The notes below the pieces were generated by a model, which was not told where the DNA came from, searched no databases, and saw nothing but the letters and a program-made list of their open reading frames with translations. Shown one piece after another: positions 56,001-64,000 of a stretch of 64,000 nt of DNA. Numbering within the stretch: the stretch's first letter is position 1; the number at the start of each line of letters is the position of its first letter. Source of the stretch: Yoonia vestfoldensis DSM 16212 (GTDB lineage Bacteria > Pseudomonadota > Alphaproteobacteria > Rhodobacterales > Rhodobacteraceae). The position numbers and the translations under genes were made by a program. The DNA lies in contig NZ_KB907980.1 of assembly GCF_000382265.1 (NCBI RefSeq), positions 62,001 through 126,000 of the forward strand, written 5' to 3'.

Positions 56001-56620
56001 ATGATCCCGCCTTCGTTGACCAGATCGTCCGCGACGGACTGGATGAAACAGGCATGCGGCTGGGGATGTTCGTAGGAGGAGGTGGATTTCGTCAGCTCGC
56101 CGGTCTGGTAATCGACATAATAATGCCCCTGTGCAGGACCGTCGATACCGTAAGCCCAGTGCAGGCCGGTGTTGAACCACTGCGGGCTGTTGGGCGCGGC
56201 GCGCTGGCTGGCCAGCATATAGCGCATTTCGTCGAAATAGGCGCGTGCGTCTTCTTCGCTGGTGAAATAGCCACCCTTCCAGCCCCAATAGGTCCAGGCG
56301 CCTGCCAGACGGTCGAACACCTGCTTGGCGCTGGTTTCACCGCCGAAGGTCGCGTCTTTGGCTGGCACGGATTTCCAAAGGAATTCCGGCACGCCCTTTT
56401 CCTTGACGCGCTTGGTCGCGGACGGCACGCCCGCCTTGCGGAAATATTTCTGCGCAATCACGTCGGATGCGACCTGGCTCCAACCGCCGGGAATTTCACA
56501 ATCGTCGAGCTTGAACACGATCGTGCCGTCGGGGTTGCGGATCTCGGACGTGGTCGTCTTGAAAGCCAAAGCTGCGTAAGCGTCCGCGCCTTTGGTCGTG
56601 AAATTCCGTTCGATCTTCAT
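53012..56620 (-). CDS. nrdJ: Vitamin B12-dependent ribonucleotide reductase (class II)
   Basis: This 1202-residue adenosylcobalamin-dependent reductase has [23 protein letters not shown] N-terminal active-site region ([13 protein letters not shown]), [20 protein letters not shown] with catalytic Asn/Cys/Glu, [20 protein letters not shown] and the [15 protein letters not shown] loop. A C-terminal zinc-type module [19 protein letters not shown] precedes the final TCGGTSGCS redox cysteines. It makes deoxyribonucleotides without oxygen but needs B12, in line with the cob genes in this window. The ATG at 56620 has AGGGGC upstream. It converges with the cupin gene. Confidence 0.96.
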   Translation of the reverse strand: MKIERNFTTKGADAYAALAFKTTTSEIRNPDGTIVFKLDDCEIPGGWSQVASDVIAQKYFRKAGVPSATKRVKEKGVPEFLWKSVPAKDATFGGETSAKQVFDRLAGAWTYWGWKGGYFTSEEDARAYFDEMRYMLASQRAAPNSPQWFNTGLHWAYGIDGPAQGHYYVDYQTGELTKSTSSYEHPQPHACFIQSVADDLVNEGGIMDLWVREARLFKYGSGTGTNFSSLRGEGEKLSGGGKSSGLMGFLKIGDRAAGAIKSGGTTRRAAKMVIVDADHPDIEEFINWKVIEEQKVASIVAGSKMHERYLNAIFAAIKSWDGDAVAAYDPKTNETLAAAVKDAKRSAIPETYIKRVLDYAKQGHTSIEFPTYDTDWDSEAYSSVSGQNSNNSIRVTDAFLKAVENDENWKLINRKNGEVAKIIKARDLWEQVGHAAWACADPGIQYHDTVNAWHTCPEDGAIRGSNPCSEYMFLDDTACNLASMNLLTFYKDGQFQVEDYMHATRLWTVTLEISVMMAQFPSKEIAQRSYDFRTLGLGYANIGGLLMNMGFGYDSDEGRAMGAALTAIMTGVSYATSAEMAGELGAFPGYAKNAKHMLRVIRNHRNAAYGKADGYEALDVKPVPLDHANCPDDRLVKLAVASWDEALRLGEKHGYRNAQVSVIAPTGTIGLVMDCDTTGIEPDFALVKFKKLAGGGYFKIINQSVPAALEKLGYGSAQIEEIIAYAVGHGSMGQAPAINHTSLIGHGFGQAELDKVEGALRSAFDIRFVFNQWTLGKDFCTKTLGIPEAKLNDPTFDLLRHLGYSKQDIDAANDHVCGTMTLEGAPFLKEEHYNVFDCANPCGKKGKRYLSVDSHIYMMAAAQSFISGAISKTINMPNDATIEDCQKAYELSWSLGVKANALYRDGSKLSQPLASALVEDDDDAREVLESGNHHEKAAVLAEKIVEKIIIREIRNREREKMPQRRKGYTQKAIVGGHKVYLRTGEYENGQLGEIFIDMHKEGAGFRAMMNNFAIAVSVGLQYGVPLEEFVDAFTFTKFEPAGMVQGNDSIKNATSILDYIFRELAVSYLDRTDLAHVKPEGAAFDDIGRGEAEGVSNVRTPSENAASRSLEVLKQISSTGYLRKRMPQDLMALQTGVSSAALVSGTATMTAVVTETSTLSARDKAKMQGYEGDPCGECGNYTLVRNGTCMKCNTCGGTSGCS

Positions 56621-57144
56621 GTTTCTGCCCCTACTATTACCAGCCGTCGTTGCGGCTCACATCGGTTAGGCACCGCTGACGCGGCGCAGGATCGTCTGAC
56701 GATTGCAGCAAGGTGGTCCCGGACAGAAAAGCACAAAATGCCCTGTCGTCGACCGTGTATCGGCTCAGCGCCTGCCTGTTGAATCGTACCCCGTGCCGGC
56801 ACGACATCCGAACGGTGTTGCAGCGGCTCGCATAAGGTGACGCATCTAGCCCTAGTGGGTCAACGGCTTTTTAACACAAAATACAGATTAAATCGGTTGA
56901 CGTTTTTCGCTTGGGATTCGGTCCGCGCGGCCCGCCGATTCATCCACCGGATTGTCCACAGACCACGCACTGGAACACGCGCAAATAAACTCTTTGCGAC
57001 GGCTGCTTTAGCCGTGAAAACTGCGTCGTGGCGCGAATTGGCGACGGCCCACCTGCCCGATTAACAGGCAACAGGCGGATCACACGCACGTGGCCCCGCA
57101 GCAACAATGCCGGAGCCGACAACAATACCAGATGTTGGAATTTA
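56621..57144. other. Intergenic region upstream of nrdJ
   Basis: This stretch of 524 bases is between nrdJ and tRNA-Pro. It should hold the nrdJ promoter (minus strand). A TCTGTATTTTGTGT sequence on the minus strand (56887-56874) is 12 of 14 to the recalled NrdR box, but I see no second box at the usual spacing. No B12-riboswitch-like structure was recognised. Nothing else was found. Confidence 0.5.
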
Positions 57145-57221
57145 TGGTCGGGGCGGAGAGATTCGAACTCCCGACCCTCTGTTCCCAAAACAGATGCGCT
57201 ACCAGACTGCGCTACGCCCCG
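57145..57221 (-). tRNA. tRNA-Pro (anticodon UGG)
   Basis: Read on the minus strand, CGGGGCG pairs with CGCCCCG. The D arm is GCGC-AGTCTGGTA-GCGC. The anticodon stem TCTGT/ACAGA closes a TTTGGGA loop with TGG at 34-36. The T arm CGGGA-GTTCGAA-TCTCT is nearly normal, and CCA is encoded (57145-57147). It reads CCA and, by wobble, other CCN codons. Confidence 0.95.
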
Positions 57222-57264
57222 AACCGAGGCTGTCTTTAGCCCCACTCGACCGATTTGAAAAGCC

Positions 57265-57741
57265 CTAACTGTCGGTCTTTTCGCCACAAGGCGAAATTGC
57301 GTCAGGACCGAAACTGGGATGCTGCATCACATCGCCTGCGGTGATTCCCAACCTCGCGCTCAGCCCGCCATTGATTTCGAGCACCATCTGCACGCCGTCG
57401 CCGCCGGGAATCGGCGTCAGATCGCCGGGGATCGCGTTTTCATGCACCCGCAGGATTTCGCCGGCTGGGCTGGCGAAAATCATGTCCAGCGGGATCAGGG
57501 TGTTCTTCATCCAGAAACTGACCGCCTGAGGCCGTTCGTAGATGAACAGCATCCCCGTCATGCGCGGCATATCCTCGACGAACATCAGGCCCTGCGACCG
57601 TTCGGCGGGCGTATCCGCGATATCGACCGTAAACGTCGCCTGCCCCCAATCGCCCGAAATCGTCACACGGTCATCTGCACAAGCGGCCATTGCCGTTTGC
57701 GCGGACAAGCAAAGGCCAAGCGCAAGAACGACCGCCCTCAT
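57265..57741 (-). CDS. DUF192 family exported protein
   Basis: This 158-residue protein has a signal peptide (MRAVVLALGLCLSAQTAMA) followed by a DUF192 domain: FTVDIADTPAERSQGLMFVE, MTGMLFIYERPQAVSFWMKN and TLIPLDMIFASPAGEILRVH. Function of the family is unknown; the DUF192 fold is a small beta barrel, periplasmic here. The ATG at 57741 overlaps the stop of the cold-shock gene (ATGA), a pair that I recall as conserved in Rhodobacteraceae. Confidence 0.88.
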   Translation of the reverse strand: MRAVVLALGLCLSAQTAMAACADDRVTISGDWGQATFTVDIADTPAERSQGLMFVEDMPRMTGMLFIYERPQAVSFWMKNTLIPLDMIFASPAGEILRVHENAIPGDLTPIPGGDGVQMVLEINGGLSARLGITAGDVMQHPSFGPDAISPCGEKTDS

Positions 57742-58265
57742 TTCGCGGCACTTTCCCAGCCGACGACCTCGATCGCCATGCGGCCGCGTTCGCCATCGAC
57801 AAGACGCAGCCCGATCGCCTCGCCCGATTGCAGGTCGGACAGGCCGGACCGGCGCAACACCTCGATGTGAATGAACACGTCGTCCGATTTGCTGAACACG
57901 TTGGCAAAGCCGAATCCCTTGGCCTTGTCGAACCATTTCACGCGCGCAGGCTCTACCGGGCGTTTGGCGATATCCTCGGGCGTGAAATCCATCATGTCGC
58001 GCAGCGGCACCGCGGAATCAGTCTGCGGCGGTGTGATCGAGATCACCTCGACCGCCTGCATTCCCCGGTGCGTATCCTGCACCATGAGGTCGATCCGAGA
58101 GCCGTCAACAACCGACCCCTGCCCGAAATTGCGCAGCACATTGGCGTGCAGCAGGATATCCGGGCCACCTAATTCTGCGATCACAAAGCCGAAGCCCTTG
58201 GTGGGATCAAACCACTTTACCTGACCTTGCACCCGCCGAAGGTAGGCGGTGTCTTGCGTTTCCAT
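57738..58265 (-). CDS. Double-domain cold-shock protein
   Basis: This 175-residue protein has two cold-shock domains: GQVKWFDPTKGFGFVIAELG (about 13-33) with DILLHANVL, and ARVKWFDKAKGFGFANVFSK (about 107-127) with DVFIHIEVLRRSGL. RNP1 (KGFGF) and RNP2-like (ILLHANVL, VFIHIEVL) motifs are seen in both. It binds single-stranded RNA or DNA and probably acts as an RNA chaperone. The ATG at 58265 gives the normal start, with a purine-rich stretch upstream. It is coupled to the DUF192 gene. Confidence 0.92.
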   Translation of the reverse strand: METQDTAYLRRVQGQVKWFDPTKGFGFVIAELGGPDILLHANVLRNFGQGSVVDGSRIDLMVQDTHRGMQAVEVISITPPQTDSAVPLRDMMDFTPEDIAKRPVEPARVKWFDKAKGFGFANVFSKSDDVFIHIEVLRRSGLSDLQSGEAIGLRLVDGERGRMAIEVVGWESAAK

Positions 58266-58381
58266 TCCATCTTCCTTTTGACGCAATGCCTGTCCTGCAC
58301 CGCATCGATTCACTTCTGGGTTCCACCACACGCCCCCGGGGCCAAGCCATCAGAACGCGGGTTCTTTCTTATGCCGACCCC

Positions 58382-58987
58382 TCAGGGGTTGAGGCGGGTG
58401 ATTGTCCAATCGTCTTGGTCTGATCCACGCGACCAACGAAACCGGTCATGCAGGCGAAAAGCGCCATCCGACCAGAATTCTATTTCGAGCGGAATGATCC
58501 GGAACCCGCCCCAATAACGCGGGCGGTCGGGATCAGTTCCAAGCTGGAGCGTCTTTTTTGCAACTTCCGCCATCAAAGTCGCACGCGACTCCAATGGTTG
58601 AGATTGCCGCGACGCCCAAGCGCCGATCCGGCTTTTTAGCGATCTGGACTTGTAGTACGCATCCGCGATCGGCCCGTCTTCGCGCACGACAAGGCCCCGC
58701 ACGCGGATCTGCCGCGCCAGAGACTTCCAGTGCATCACGAACGCCGCCTTGCCCGTCGCTGCAATTTCAGCGGCCTTGCGGCTTTCGTAATTGGTATAAA
58801 AAACAAATGCTGCCGGTTCGATCTCCTTCAACAGGACCATTCTGACATTGGGTAAGCCCGATTCATCGACCGTGGCCAATGCAATCGCGTTGGGGTCCGC
58901 AGGCTCTGATTCTTCAGCCTTCCGAAGCCATTGCTGCGCAATGACAAAAGGGTCGTCGCCCGCAAAAATGCCCGTCCGATCAGACAT
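58382..58987 (-). CDS. pdxH: Pyridoxamine 5'-phosphate oxidase
   Basis: This 201-residue PdxH has [60 protein letters not shown] and the C-terminal [20 protein letters not shown], which together form the FMN and PLP-binding sites. It makes pyridoxal phosphate. The start [20 protein letters not shown] is usual. It is divergent from fabI. Confidence 0.95.
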   Translation of the reverse strand: MSDRTGIFAGDDPFVIAQQWLRKAEESEPADPNAIALATVDESGLPNVRMVLLKEIEPAAFVFYTNYESRKAAEIAATGKAAFVMHWKSLARQIRVRGLVVREDGPIADAYYKSRSLKSRIGAWASRQSQPLESRATLMAEVAKKTLQLGTDPDRPRYWGGFRIIPLEIEFWSDGAFRLHDRFRWSRGSDQDDWTITRLNP

Positions 58988-59140
58988 ATCCGATCCTCAC
59001 ATAGGCCCCCGCCGCAAGACTTAGGATCAAACAGAGACAGTATCAACCATTTTGACGGATTGTTCCCGACTTGCTGGCATCTAGGCAACGCCCCGGCGCC
59101 CGTGCTAGGGACCACGAAACAAATCGTGAAGGGTGCAGCG

Positions 59141-59947
59141 ATGACATCACAATTGATGCAAGGCAAACGCGGGCTGATCATGGGGCTGGCGAACGACAAA
59201 TCGATCGCCTGGGGCATTGCCAAGGCCTGCGCGGATGCCGGGGCCGAACTTGCGTTTTCCTATCAGGGCGAAGCGTTGAAGAAACGCGTGGATCCGCTGG
59301 CGGAATCGGTCGGCTCCGACACGGTCCTGCCCTGCGACGTGGGCGACGAAGCGTCGATCGACGCGCTCTTCGCAGCGCTCGAGGCGAAATGGGGCAAGCT
59401 CGATTTCGTGGTCCATGCCATCGGCTTTTCTGACAAGAACGAATTGCGCGGCCGCTATGTCGATACCAGCCGCAGCAATTTCCTGATGTCGATGGATATC
59501 TCGGTCTATTCCTTCACCGCCGTTGTGCAGCGCGCCGAAAAGATGATGACCGATGGCGGATCCTGCCTGACGCTCACCTATTATGGCGCGGAAAAGGTGA
59601 TGCCGCATTACAACGTGATGGGTGTGGCCAAGGCCGCACTCGAAGCATCCGTGCGTTATCTGGCCGAGGATCTGGGCAAGAAGAACATCCGCGTCAACGC
59701 GATCAGCGCCGGCACGATCAAGACGCTGGCGGCCTCCGGCATCGGCGATTTCCGCTATATCATGAAATGGAATGAGTATAACTCACCTTTGCGGCGCACC
59801 GTGACGCAGGACGAGGTGGGCAAATCCTCGCTTTACCTGCTGTCCGATCTGGCCAGCGCCGTCACCGGCGAGGTGCTGCATGTCGATGCAGGTTATCATG
59901 TCGTGGGCATGAAAGCCGTCGACGCCCCCGATATCACCAAGGATTGA
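59141..59947 (+). CDS. fabI: Enoyl-[acyl-carrier-protein] reductase (NADH)
   Basis: This 268-residue short-chain reductase has the FabI nucleotide motif [20 protein letters not shown] and catalytic Tyr-x6-Lys in [32 protein letters not shown] carries the substrate-loop residues. It catalyses the last reductive step of fatty acid elongation. The frame is open upstream, but ATG 59141 gives the family N-terminus. It is followed by gpt after four bases. Confidence 0.95.
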   Translation: MTSQLMQGKRGLIMGLANDKSIAWGIAKACADAGAELAFSYQGEALKKRVDPLAESVGSDTVLPCDVGDEASIDALFAALEAKWGKLDFVVHAIGFSDKNELRGRYVDTSRSNFLMSMDISVYSFTAVVQRAEKMMTDGGSCLTLTYYGAEKVMPHYNVMGVAKAALEASVRYLAEDLGKKNIRVNAISAGTIKTLAASGIGDFRYIMKWNEYNSPLRRTVTQDEVGKSSLYLLSDLASAVTGEVLHVDAGYHVVGMKAVDAPDITKD

Positions 59948-59951
59948 CACG

Positions 59952-60455
59952 ATGACCGACCGTCTGCCGCATGAAAAAGGCTTTCACATCTCCTGGGACC
60001 AGATCCACCGCGACAGCCGCGCGCTGGCCTGGCGGCTTGACGGGCATGGCCCCGACGACGGGGCCTGGAAAGCCGTGGTCGCGATCACCCGTGGCGGTAT
60101 GGCGCCAGCGATGATCGTCGCGCGCGAACTCGACATCCGCACCGTCGATACGATCAGCGTGAAAAGCTACGACCACCAGGCCCAGTCCGAGGCCCGCGTG
60201 CTCAAGGCCCCCGATGCCGCGCTGATGGGTGATGGCACCGGGATCCTGATCGTCGATGATCTGGTCGACAGCGGCAAGACGCTGGAACTGGTGCGCAGCC
60301 TTTATCCAAAGGCGCATTTCGCCACCGTCTACGCCAAGCCCAAAGGCCGCCCGCAGGTCCAGACCTTCATCACCGAAGTCTCGCAGGACACATGGATCTT
60401 TTTCCCATGGGACATGGCGCTGCAATATGTCGAACCCTATCGCGGCAAGGACTGA
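59952..60455 (+). CDS. gpt: Xanthine-guanine phosphoribosyltransferase
   Basis: This 167-residue type I PRTase begins [20 protein letters not shown]. It has [20 protein letters not shown], the PRPP motif [17 protein letters not shown] and a C-terminal [20 protein letters not shown] (hydrophobic base-binding lid). It salvages xanthine and guanine to XMP and GMP. It follows fabI by four bases. Confidence 0.93.
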   Translation: MTDRLPHEKGFHISWDQIHRDSRALAWRLDGHGPDDGAWKAVVAITRGGMAPAMIVARELDIRTVDTISVKSYDHQAQSEARVLKAPDAALMGDGTGILIVDDLVDSGKTLELVRSLYPKAHFATVYAKPKGRPQVQTFITEVSQDTWIFFPWDMALQYVEPYRGKD

Positions 60456-60461
60456 TCACCC

Positions 60462-60494
60462 AATCTTCCGAGCCCAAATATCCCCGCCGGAGGC
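60462..60494 (-). repeat. Dispersed CCGCCGGAGGC element, copy before the aminotransferase
   Basis: AATCTTCCGAGCCCAAATAT followed by CCCCGCCGGAGGC. The ends are the same as those of the element at 48032-48090, which has a hairpin inserted between them. The GGAGG here lies five to six bases before a short ORF, so the element supplies a ribosome binding site. Confidence 0.65.
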
Positions 60495-60498
60495 CTAA

Positions 60499-60534
60499 AT
60501 GTTTTTCGGCGCAACCCGTCTGGACAGCGCATGA
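60499..60534 (+). CDS. Possible 11-codon leader peptide before the aminotransferase
   Basis: ATG at 60499 opens an 11-residue frame (MFFGATRLDSA) ending in TGA that overlaps the aminotransferase ATG (ATGA at 60531-60534). GGAGG from the repeat lies at ideal distance upstream, whereas the aminotransferase itself has no clear ribosome binding site. The minicistron could load ribosomes for the main gene. It could also be chance. Confidence 0.4.
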   Translation: MFFGATRLDSA

Positions 60535-61706
60535 CCCGATCCCGCACCGCCGCCACTTTCACCCCGCCCGTGATGGCGGCGCGGCGCTGGCTTGATGGCG
60601 TCACACATCCGGCGAACAGGCCGCTAATCAACGTCAGTCAAGCCGCCCCCGTCGAGGCACCGCCTTTGGCCCTGCGGCAGGCCATCGCCGAGATCGCGAT
60701 GAACGAGCCCGAGGCGCATCTTTATGGCCCCGTCCTTGGCCTGCCCGCGCTGCGCACCGAAATCGCGGCCCAATGGTCGGCGTCCTATGGCGGAACGGTG
60801 ACCGCGCCGCAGGTCGGCATCACCTCGGGCTGCAATCAGGCCTTTGCCGCCGCCATCGCCGCCCTTTGCGGTGAAGGCGACGAGGTGATCCTGCCGGTCC
60901 CCTATTACTTCAACCACCGCATGTGGCTCGACATGAGCGGTGTGACATCCGTACCGCTTGTGTGTGGTGCCGATCTGGTGCCCACGGCACAGGATGCGGC
61001 GGCGCTGATCACGGACCGCACCCGCGCCATCGTGCTGGTCAGCCCGAACAATCCCTGCGGCGTGGAATATCCCGCAGCCACCCTGCGCGCCTTCATGGAT
61101 CTGGCGCGCGCATGCGGGATCGCGCTGATCGTCGATGAAACCTACCGCGATTTCGATAGCCGCACCGGCGCGCCGCATGACCTGTTCAGAGATCCCACAT
61201 GGGATGACACGCTGATCCAGCTTTATTCCTTCTCCAAGGCCTACCGGCTGACAGGCCACCGTGTCGGCGCAATCCTGACCAATCCCGCCCGCCTGGCAGA
61301 GATCGAGAAATTCCTCGATACCGTCGCGATCTGCCCCAACCAGATCGGCCAACGCGCCGCCCTTTGGGGGATGCAGAACCTGTCGCAATGGCTGGCGGGC
61401 GAACGGTCGGAAATCCTCGACCGGCGTGCGGCGATCAATGATCATTTCCCGCTGCTGGCCGCCAAGGGTTGGAACCTGCTCGGTGTAGGGGCCTATTTCG
61501 CCTATGTGGAACATCCTTTCGCGATCTCCTCCAGCGATCTGGCGCAAGATCTGGTGACGCAGGCGGGGATCCTGCTTTTGCCCGGCACGATGTTCATGCC
61601 GGACGATCTGGCAGGCGGCGACCGCCAGTTGCGGATCGCCTTTGCCAATATCGACCGGGCGGGGATTGCCACGCTCTTTGACAGGCTCGCGAAGGTGGCT
61701 GTCTGA
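60531..61706 (+). CDS. PLP-dependent aminotransferase, class I/II
   Basis: This 391-residue fold type I aminotransferase has GPVLGLPALRTEIAAQW, VGITSGCNQAFAAAIAALC, VSPNNPCGVEYPAATLRAF, LIVDETYRDFDSRTG and the lysine-bearing IQLYSFSKAYRLTGHRVGAI. The terminal half has GAYFAYVEHPFAISSS and QLRIAFANID. The substrate specificity is not clear; aromatic or aspartate-type enzymes are both possible. Translation seems to be coupled to a short upstream frame (60499-60534). Confidence 0.9.
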   Translation: MTRSRTAATFTPPVMAARRWLDGVTHPANRPLINVSQAAPVEAPPLALRQAIAEIAMNEPEAHLYGPVLGLPALRTEIAAQWSASYGGTVTAPQVGITSGCNQAFAAAIAALCGEGDEVILPVPYYFNHRMWLDMSGVTSVPLVCGADLVPTAQDAAALITDRTRAIVLVSPNNPCGVEYPAATLRAFMDLARACGIALIVDETYRDFDSRTGAPHDLFRDPTWDDTLIQLYSFSKAYRLTGHRVGAILTNPARLAEIEKFLDTVAICPNQIGQRAALWGMQNLSQWLAGERSEILDRRAAINDHFPLLAAKGWNLLGVGAYFAYVEHPFAISSSDLAQDLVTQAGILLLPGTMFMPDDLAGGDRQLRIAFANIDRAGIATLFDRLAKVAV

Positions 61707-61768
61707 CCCTTGCACCCAAGGGCACAGCCCCTTATTCATGCACGACCAAAAGAGGGCGGAGCGGCTGG

Positions 61769-63610
61769 ATGGCACAGAAGAAAAAGACACGGATTGGCGC
61801 ATGGATCATCGTGGGCGTCGTACTTGTCGGACTTGCGGGCTTCGGCACCGGTGGTCTGACCGGCAACGTCCGCACCCTCGGCACCGTGGGCGACAAAGAC
61901 GTCACCGTCGCGTCCTATCAGCGCGCGCTGAACGAACAGATCCGCGCGTTATCGGCACAATTCGGAACGCAGATTTCCTTCCAGCAGGCACAGGCCTTCG
62001 GGATCGACCGGCAGGCGCTGTCTCAGGTTGTCCTGACCCGCACGCTTGACAACGAAGCGACGCAGATGGGCCTTTCTGCGGGCGACATGGCCGTGTTCGA
62101 AAGGATCAGCGCGATCCAGGCGTTTCAGGGTGCAGGCGGGTTCAACCGCGACACCTACCGCCTTGTGCTGCAACAATCCAGCCAGACAGAATCCGAATTC
62201 GAGGCCGAAATCCGCGAGGATCTGGCGCGCACCCTGCTGCAGGCCGCGATCGTCGCGGGTGTTCCGGGCTCTGCCGCCCCCGCTGATGCACTGGTGCGCT
62301 ATGTCGCCGAGGCGCGCGACGTGACCTTGCTGCGGGTGGCAGCCGATATGCTGACAGCCCCCGTCCCCGGTGCAACGGACGAAGACATCGCCGCCTTTTA
62401 CGACGCGAACGGCAACCAGTTTCTGCTGCCCGAAGCCCGCGAGATCACCTATGCTTGGATGACCCCGTCGATGATCCTCGACCAGATGGAGGTGACTGAT
62501 CTTGCGATCGAGACGCTCTACCAGGACCGCATCGCCGAATTCGTGCAGCCCGAACGCCGCCTTGTCGAAAGGCTGATCTATGCCGATCCGGCCAATGCAC
62601 AGGCGGCGGCGGACAGACTGGCGACCAACGAAGCGACCTACGATGCGCTGGTCGATGAACGCGGGCTTAGTCTCGCCGATGTCGATATGGGCGATCTGGG
62701 CCGCGATGACCTGCCGACAGAGACGGCGGACGCGGTCTTTGCAGCCACCCCCGGCGATGTGGTCGGGCCGTTTCCCACAGCACTCGGGGCGGCCCTTTTC
62801 CGCGTGAATGCGGTTCTCAATGCGCAGGAAACGACGTTGGAAGAAGCCTCTGACGGTCTGCGCGCCGAACTTGCCGCAGAAGCTGCACGGAGCGTCATCA
62901 ACGAGGATTTCGACCGGATCACCGATCTGCTGGCCGGTGGTGCGTCGCTCGAGGATCTGGCCGACCGCACGGATCTTGTGTTGGACACGATCAGCTGGAC
63001 CCCCGCCGTCACCGACGGGATTGCCGCATATGACAGTTTCCGCGCGGCAGCACAGGTCGCGACCGAAGGCGCGTTTCCCGAACTCGAGGTGTTGTCGGAC
63101 GGCGGTGTGTTCGCCCTGCGTCTGGATAGCGTGACGCCCGCCCGCGTGCCGCCTTTGGAAGATATCCGCGAAGACGTCGCCGCCGCCTGGCAGCTACAGG
63201 CACAGCAAGACGCAATCCTTGCCCGCGCCGAGGAAATCGCCGCTGGTTGGGACGCGGAAACCGACCTTGCGGCCTTGGGCATCACCCCGCGCGTGGAAAC
63301 TGGCCTGACCCGTCGCAGCTTTGTCGAAGGCGCGCCCGAGGGCTTTAACCAGACCCTGTTCGATCTGGCCTTGGGCGAGGCCCGCGTCGTGGACGCAGGC
63401 ACCAGTGCGCTGATCGTGCGGCTGGATAATGTCACCGAGGCCGATCCGACCGCCACCGATCAAGCCGCACAGCGCGCGGCGATCTCGGATTCCATCGCTG
63501 CGGGCATCGCGCAGGACCTGTTCGACGCCTATGCGGTCTCGGTGCAGGAAAACACCCGCGTCACCATCAACCAGGCCACCGTCGACGCGGTCAACGCCCA
63601 GCTTCAATAG
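61769..63610 (+). CDS. ppiD: PpiD/SurA-like periplasmic folding factor
   Basis: This 613-residue protein has an N-terminal membrane anchor (RIGAWIIVGVVLVGLAGFGT), then a SurA-N like domain (GDKDVTVASYQRALNEQIRA, FGIDRQALSQVVLTRTLDNE), and a parvulin-like region about 250-365 (ERRLVERLIYADPANAQAAA, LGRDDLPTETADAVFAATPG, VVGPFPTALGAALFRVNAV). The C-terminal region is helical. It assists folding of proteins leaving the Sec translocon. The parvulin motif is divergent, as in other PpiD proteins. It precedes trpE by seven bases. Confidence 0.85.
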   Translation: MAQKKKTRIGAWIIVGVVLVGLAGFGTGGLTGNVRTLGTVGDKDVTVASYQRALNEQIRALSAQFGTQISFQQAQAFGIDRQALSQVVLTRTLDNEATQMGLSAGDMAVFERISAIQAFQGAGGFNRDTYRLVLQQSSQTESEFEAEIREDLARTLLQAAIVAGVPGSAAPADALVRYVAEARDVTLLRVAADMLTAPVPGATDEDIAAFYDANGNQFLLPEAREITYAWMTPSMILDQMEVTDLAIETLYQDRIAEFVQPERRLVERLIYADPANAQAAADRLATNEATYDALVDERGLSLADVDMGDLGRDDLPTETADAVFAATPGDVVGPFPTALGAALFRVNAVLNAQETTLEEASDGLRAELAAEAARSVINEDFDRITDLLAGGASLEDLADRTDLVLDTISWTPAVTDGIAAYDSFRAAAQVATEGAFPELEVLSDGGVFALRLDSVTPARVPPLEDIREDVAAAWQLQAQQDAILARAEEIAAGWDAETDLAALGITPRVETGLTRRSFVEGAPEGFNQTLFDLALGEARVVDAGTSALIVRLDNVTEADPTATDQAAQRAAISDSIAAGIAQDLFDAYAVSVQENTRVTINQATVDAVNAQLQ

Positions 63611-63617
63611 GTGCGCC

Positions 63618-64000
63618 ATGGCATTATCGCCGGATTATGACAGCTTTGCCCGCGCGTATGACGCGGGCGAGAACCAGGTGGTCTATACAAGGATCGCCGC
63701 CGATCTGGACACGCCGGTATCCTTGATGCTGAAACTGTCCGAGGCGGGCACCAACGCCTTCATGCTCGAAAGCGTGACGGGCGGCGAAATCCGTGGCCGC
63801 TATTCGATCATCGGCATGAACCCCGATCTGGTCTGGGACTGCCGTGGCACCACGTCGCGCGTTAACCGCTCTGCCCGTTTCGACGCCGATGCGTTTGAGG
63901 TCATGCCGGGCGATCCGCTGGCAGCACTCCGCGCCATACTGGCCGAATCGCGGATCGACCTGCCATCGGGTCTGCCTGCGGCTTCGGCGGGGCTGTTCGG
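63618..64000 (+). CDS. trpE: Anthranilate synthase component I (start only)
   Basis: The frame starts ATG 63618 and runs off the window after 127 codons. YDAGENQVVYTRIAADLDTP followed by SLMLKLSEAGTNAFMLESVT and GGEIRGRYSIIGMNPDLVW is the TrpE N-terminal domain, with the MLES segment at the place of the LLES tryptophan-feedback motif. It would make anthranilate from chorismate. The seven-base gap after ppiD suggests co-transcription. Confidence 0.92.
   Translation, partial: MALSPDYDSFARAYDAGENQVVYTRIAADLDTPVSLMLKLSEAGTNAFMLESVTGGEIRGRYSIIGMNPDLVWDCRGTTSRVNRSARFDADAFEVMPGDPLAALRAILAESRIDLPSGLPAASAGLF

Noticed and set aside
56621..57144. B12 riboswitch or paired NrdR boxes upstream of nrdJ
   Set aside because: No B12-box-like structure was recognised, and only one weak NrdR-like sequence (12 of 14) was found without a partner at the usual spacing.

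Overview
The window looks like a chromosomal segment of an alphaproteobacterium of the Rhodobacteraceae (Roseobacter group). The reasons are high G+C (roughly 62% by eye), an alpha-glucoside aglEFGAK/aglR locus, a CckA hybrid kinase with a receiver domain, a B12-dependent (class II) ribonucleotide reductase as the only reductase seen, a Fur/Mur-type regulator, a free-standing pterin-binding corrinoid methyltransferase and a ferredoxin/ASKHA corrinoid activator. Gene order and product types are those of a free-living marine heterotroph. No phage, plasmid or CRISPR sequence was seen.

Layout. 1-4.3 kb: truncated ppx/gppA, then a small conserved protein, a MetF-like reductase and a methyltetrahydrofolate:corrinoid methyltransferase, followed by a convergent HpcH-type aldolase. 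4.3-14.5 kb: alpha-glucoside uptake and catabolism, with aglEFGAK on the minus strand and aglR-bglA-glk divergent on the plus strand; two LacI-type operator palindromes lie in the divergent gap. 14.5-20.4 kb: guaB-rsmB-cckA on the minus strand and a membrane protein. 20.5-23.5 kb: the corrinoid activator, tRNA-Gly(CCC), a RidA-like protein and an A24-peptidase-like protein lacking both catalytic aspartates. 23.5-27.3 kb: zwf-pgl-pgi with a palindromic operator in front of zwf. 27.4-30.8 kb: a GT10 fucosyltransferase, a Kef-type antiporter and an HNH protein.

31.0-33.6 kb is the accessory hot spot. It holds a 5'-truncated REP-associated (RAYT) transposase with inverted REP hairpins, then two tandem units of about 1.02 kb. 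Each unit holds an HlyC-like acyltransferase gene (one internally shortened, one reduced to its C-terminal core) coupled to an A+T-rich DUF1629/Imm11-like gene. These units sit at the downstream end of an operon running cbiD-cobK-DNA glycosylase-esterase (36.7-33.6 kb), with every junction overlapping or only a few bases apart. 36.7-44.1 kb: cobA, cobB and an MFS transporter on the plus strand, then cysS, cimA and an NDUFAF6-like gene on the minus strand. 44.3-52.9 kb: an outer-membrane barrel, anmK, tyrS (with a compositionally odd 3' end), a small membrane ORF, a GNAT protein, fur, a DMT transporter, eno, an unknown gene coupled to eno, and a cupin. 53-64 kb: nrdJ, tRNA-Pro(UGG), DUF192, a double cold-shock protein, pdxH, fabI, gpt, an aminotransferase, a PpiD-like chaperone and the start of trpE.

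Theme. B12 runs through the window: cobalamin synthesis genes (cbiD, cobK, cobA, cobB), a B12-dependent ribonucleotide reductase, and two or three parts of what is probably a split, B12-dependent methionine synthase with its reactivator. A second theme is small dispersed repeats: RAYT-type REP hairpins, and a family of GGAGTATTTT/CCGCCGGAGG elements that sit after stop codons or supply Shine-Dalgarno sequences, one of which encodes the C-terminus of the HpcH aldolase. All family assignments come from reading the translated sequence and recalled family motifs; no database search was run.
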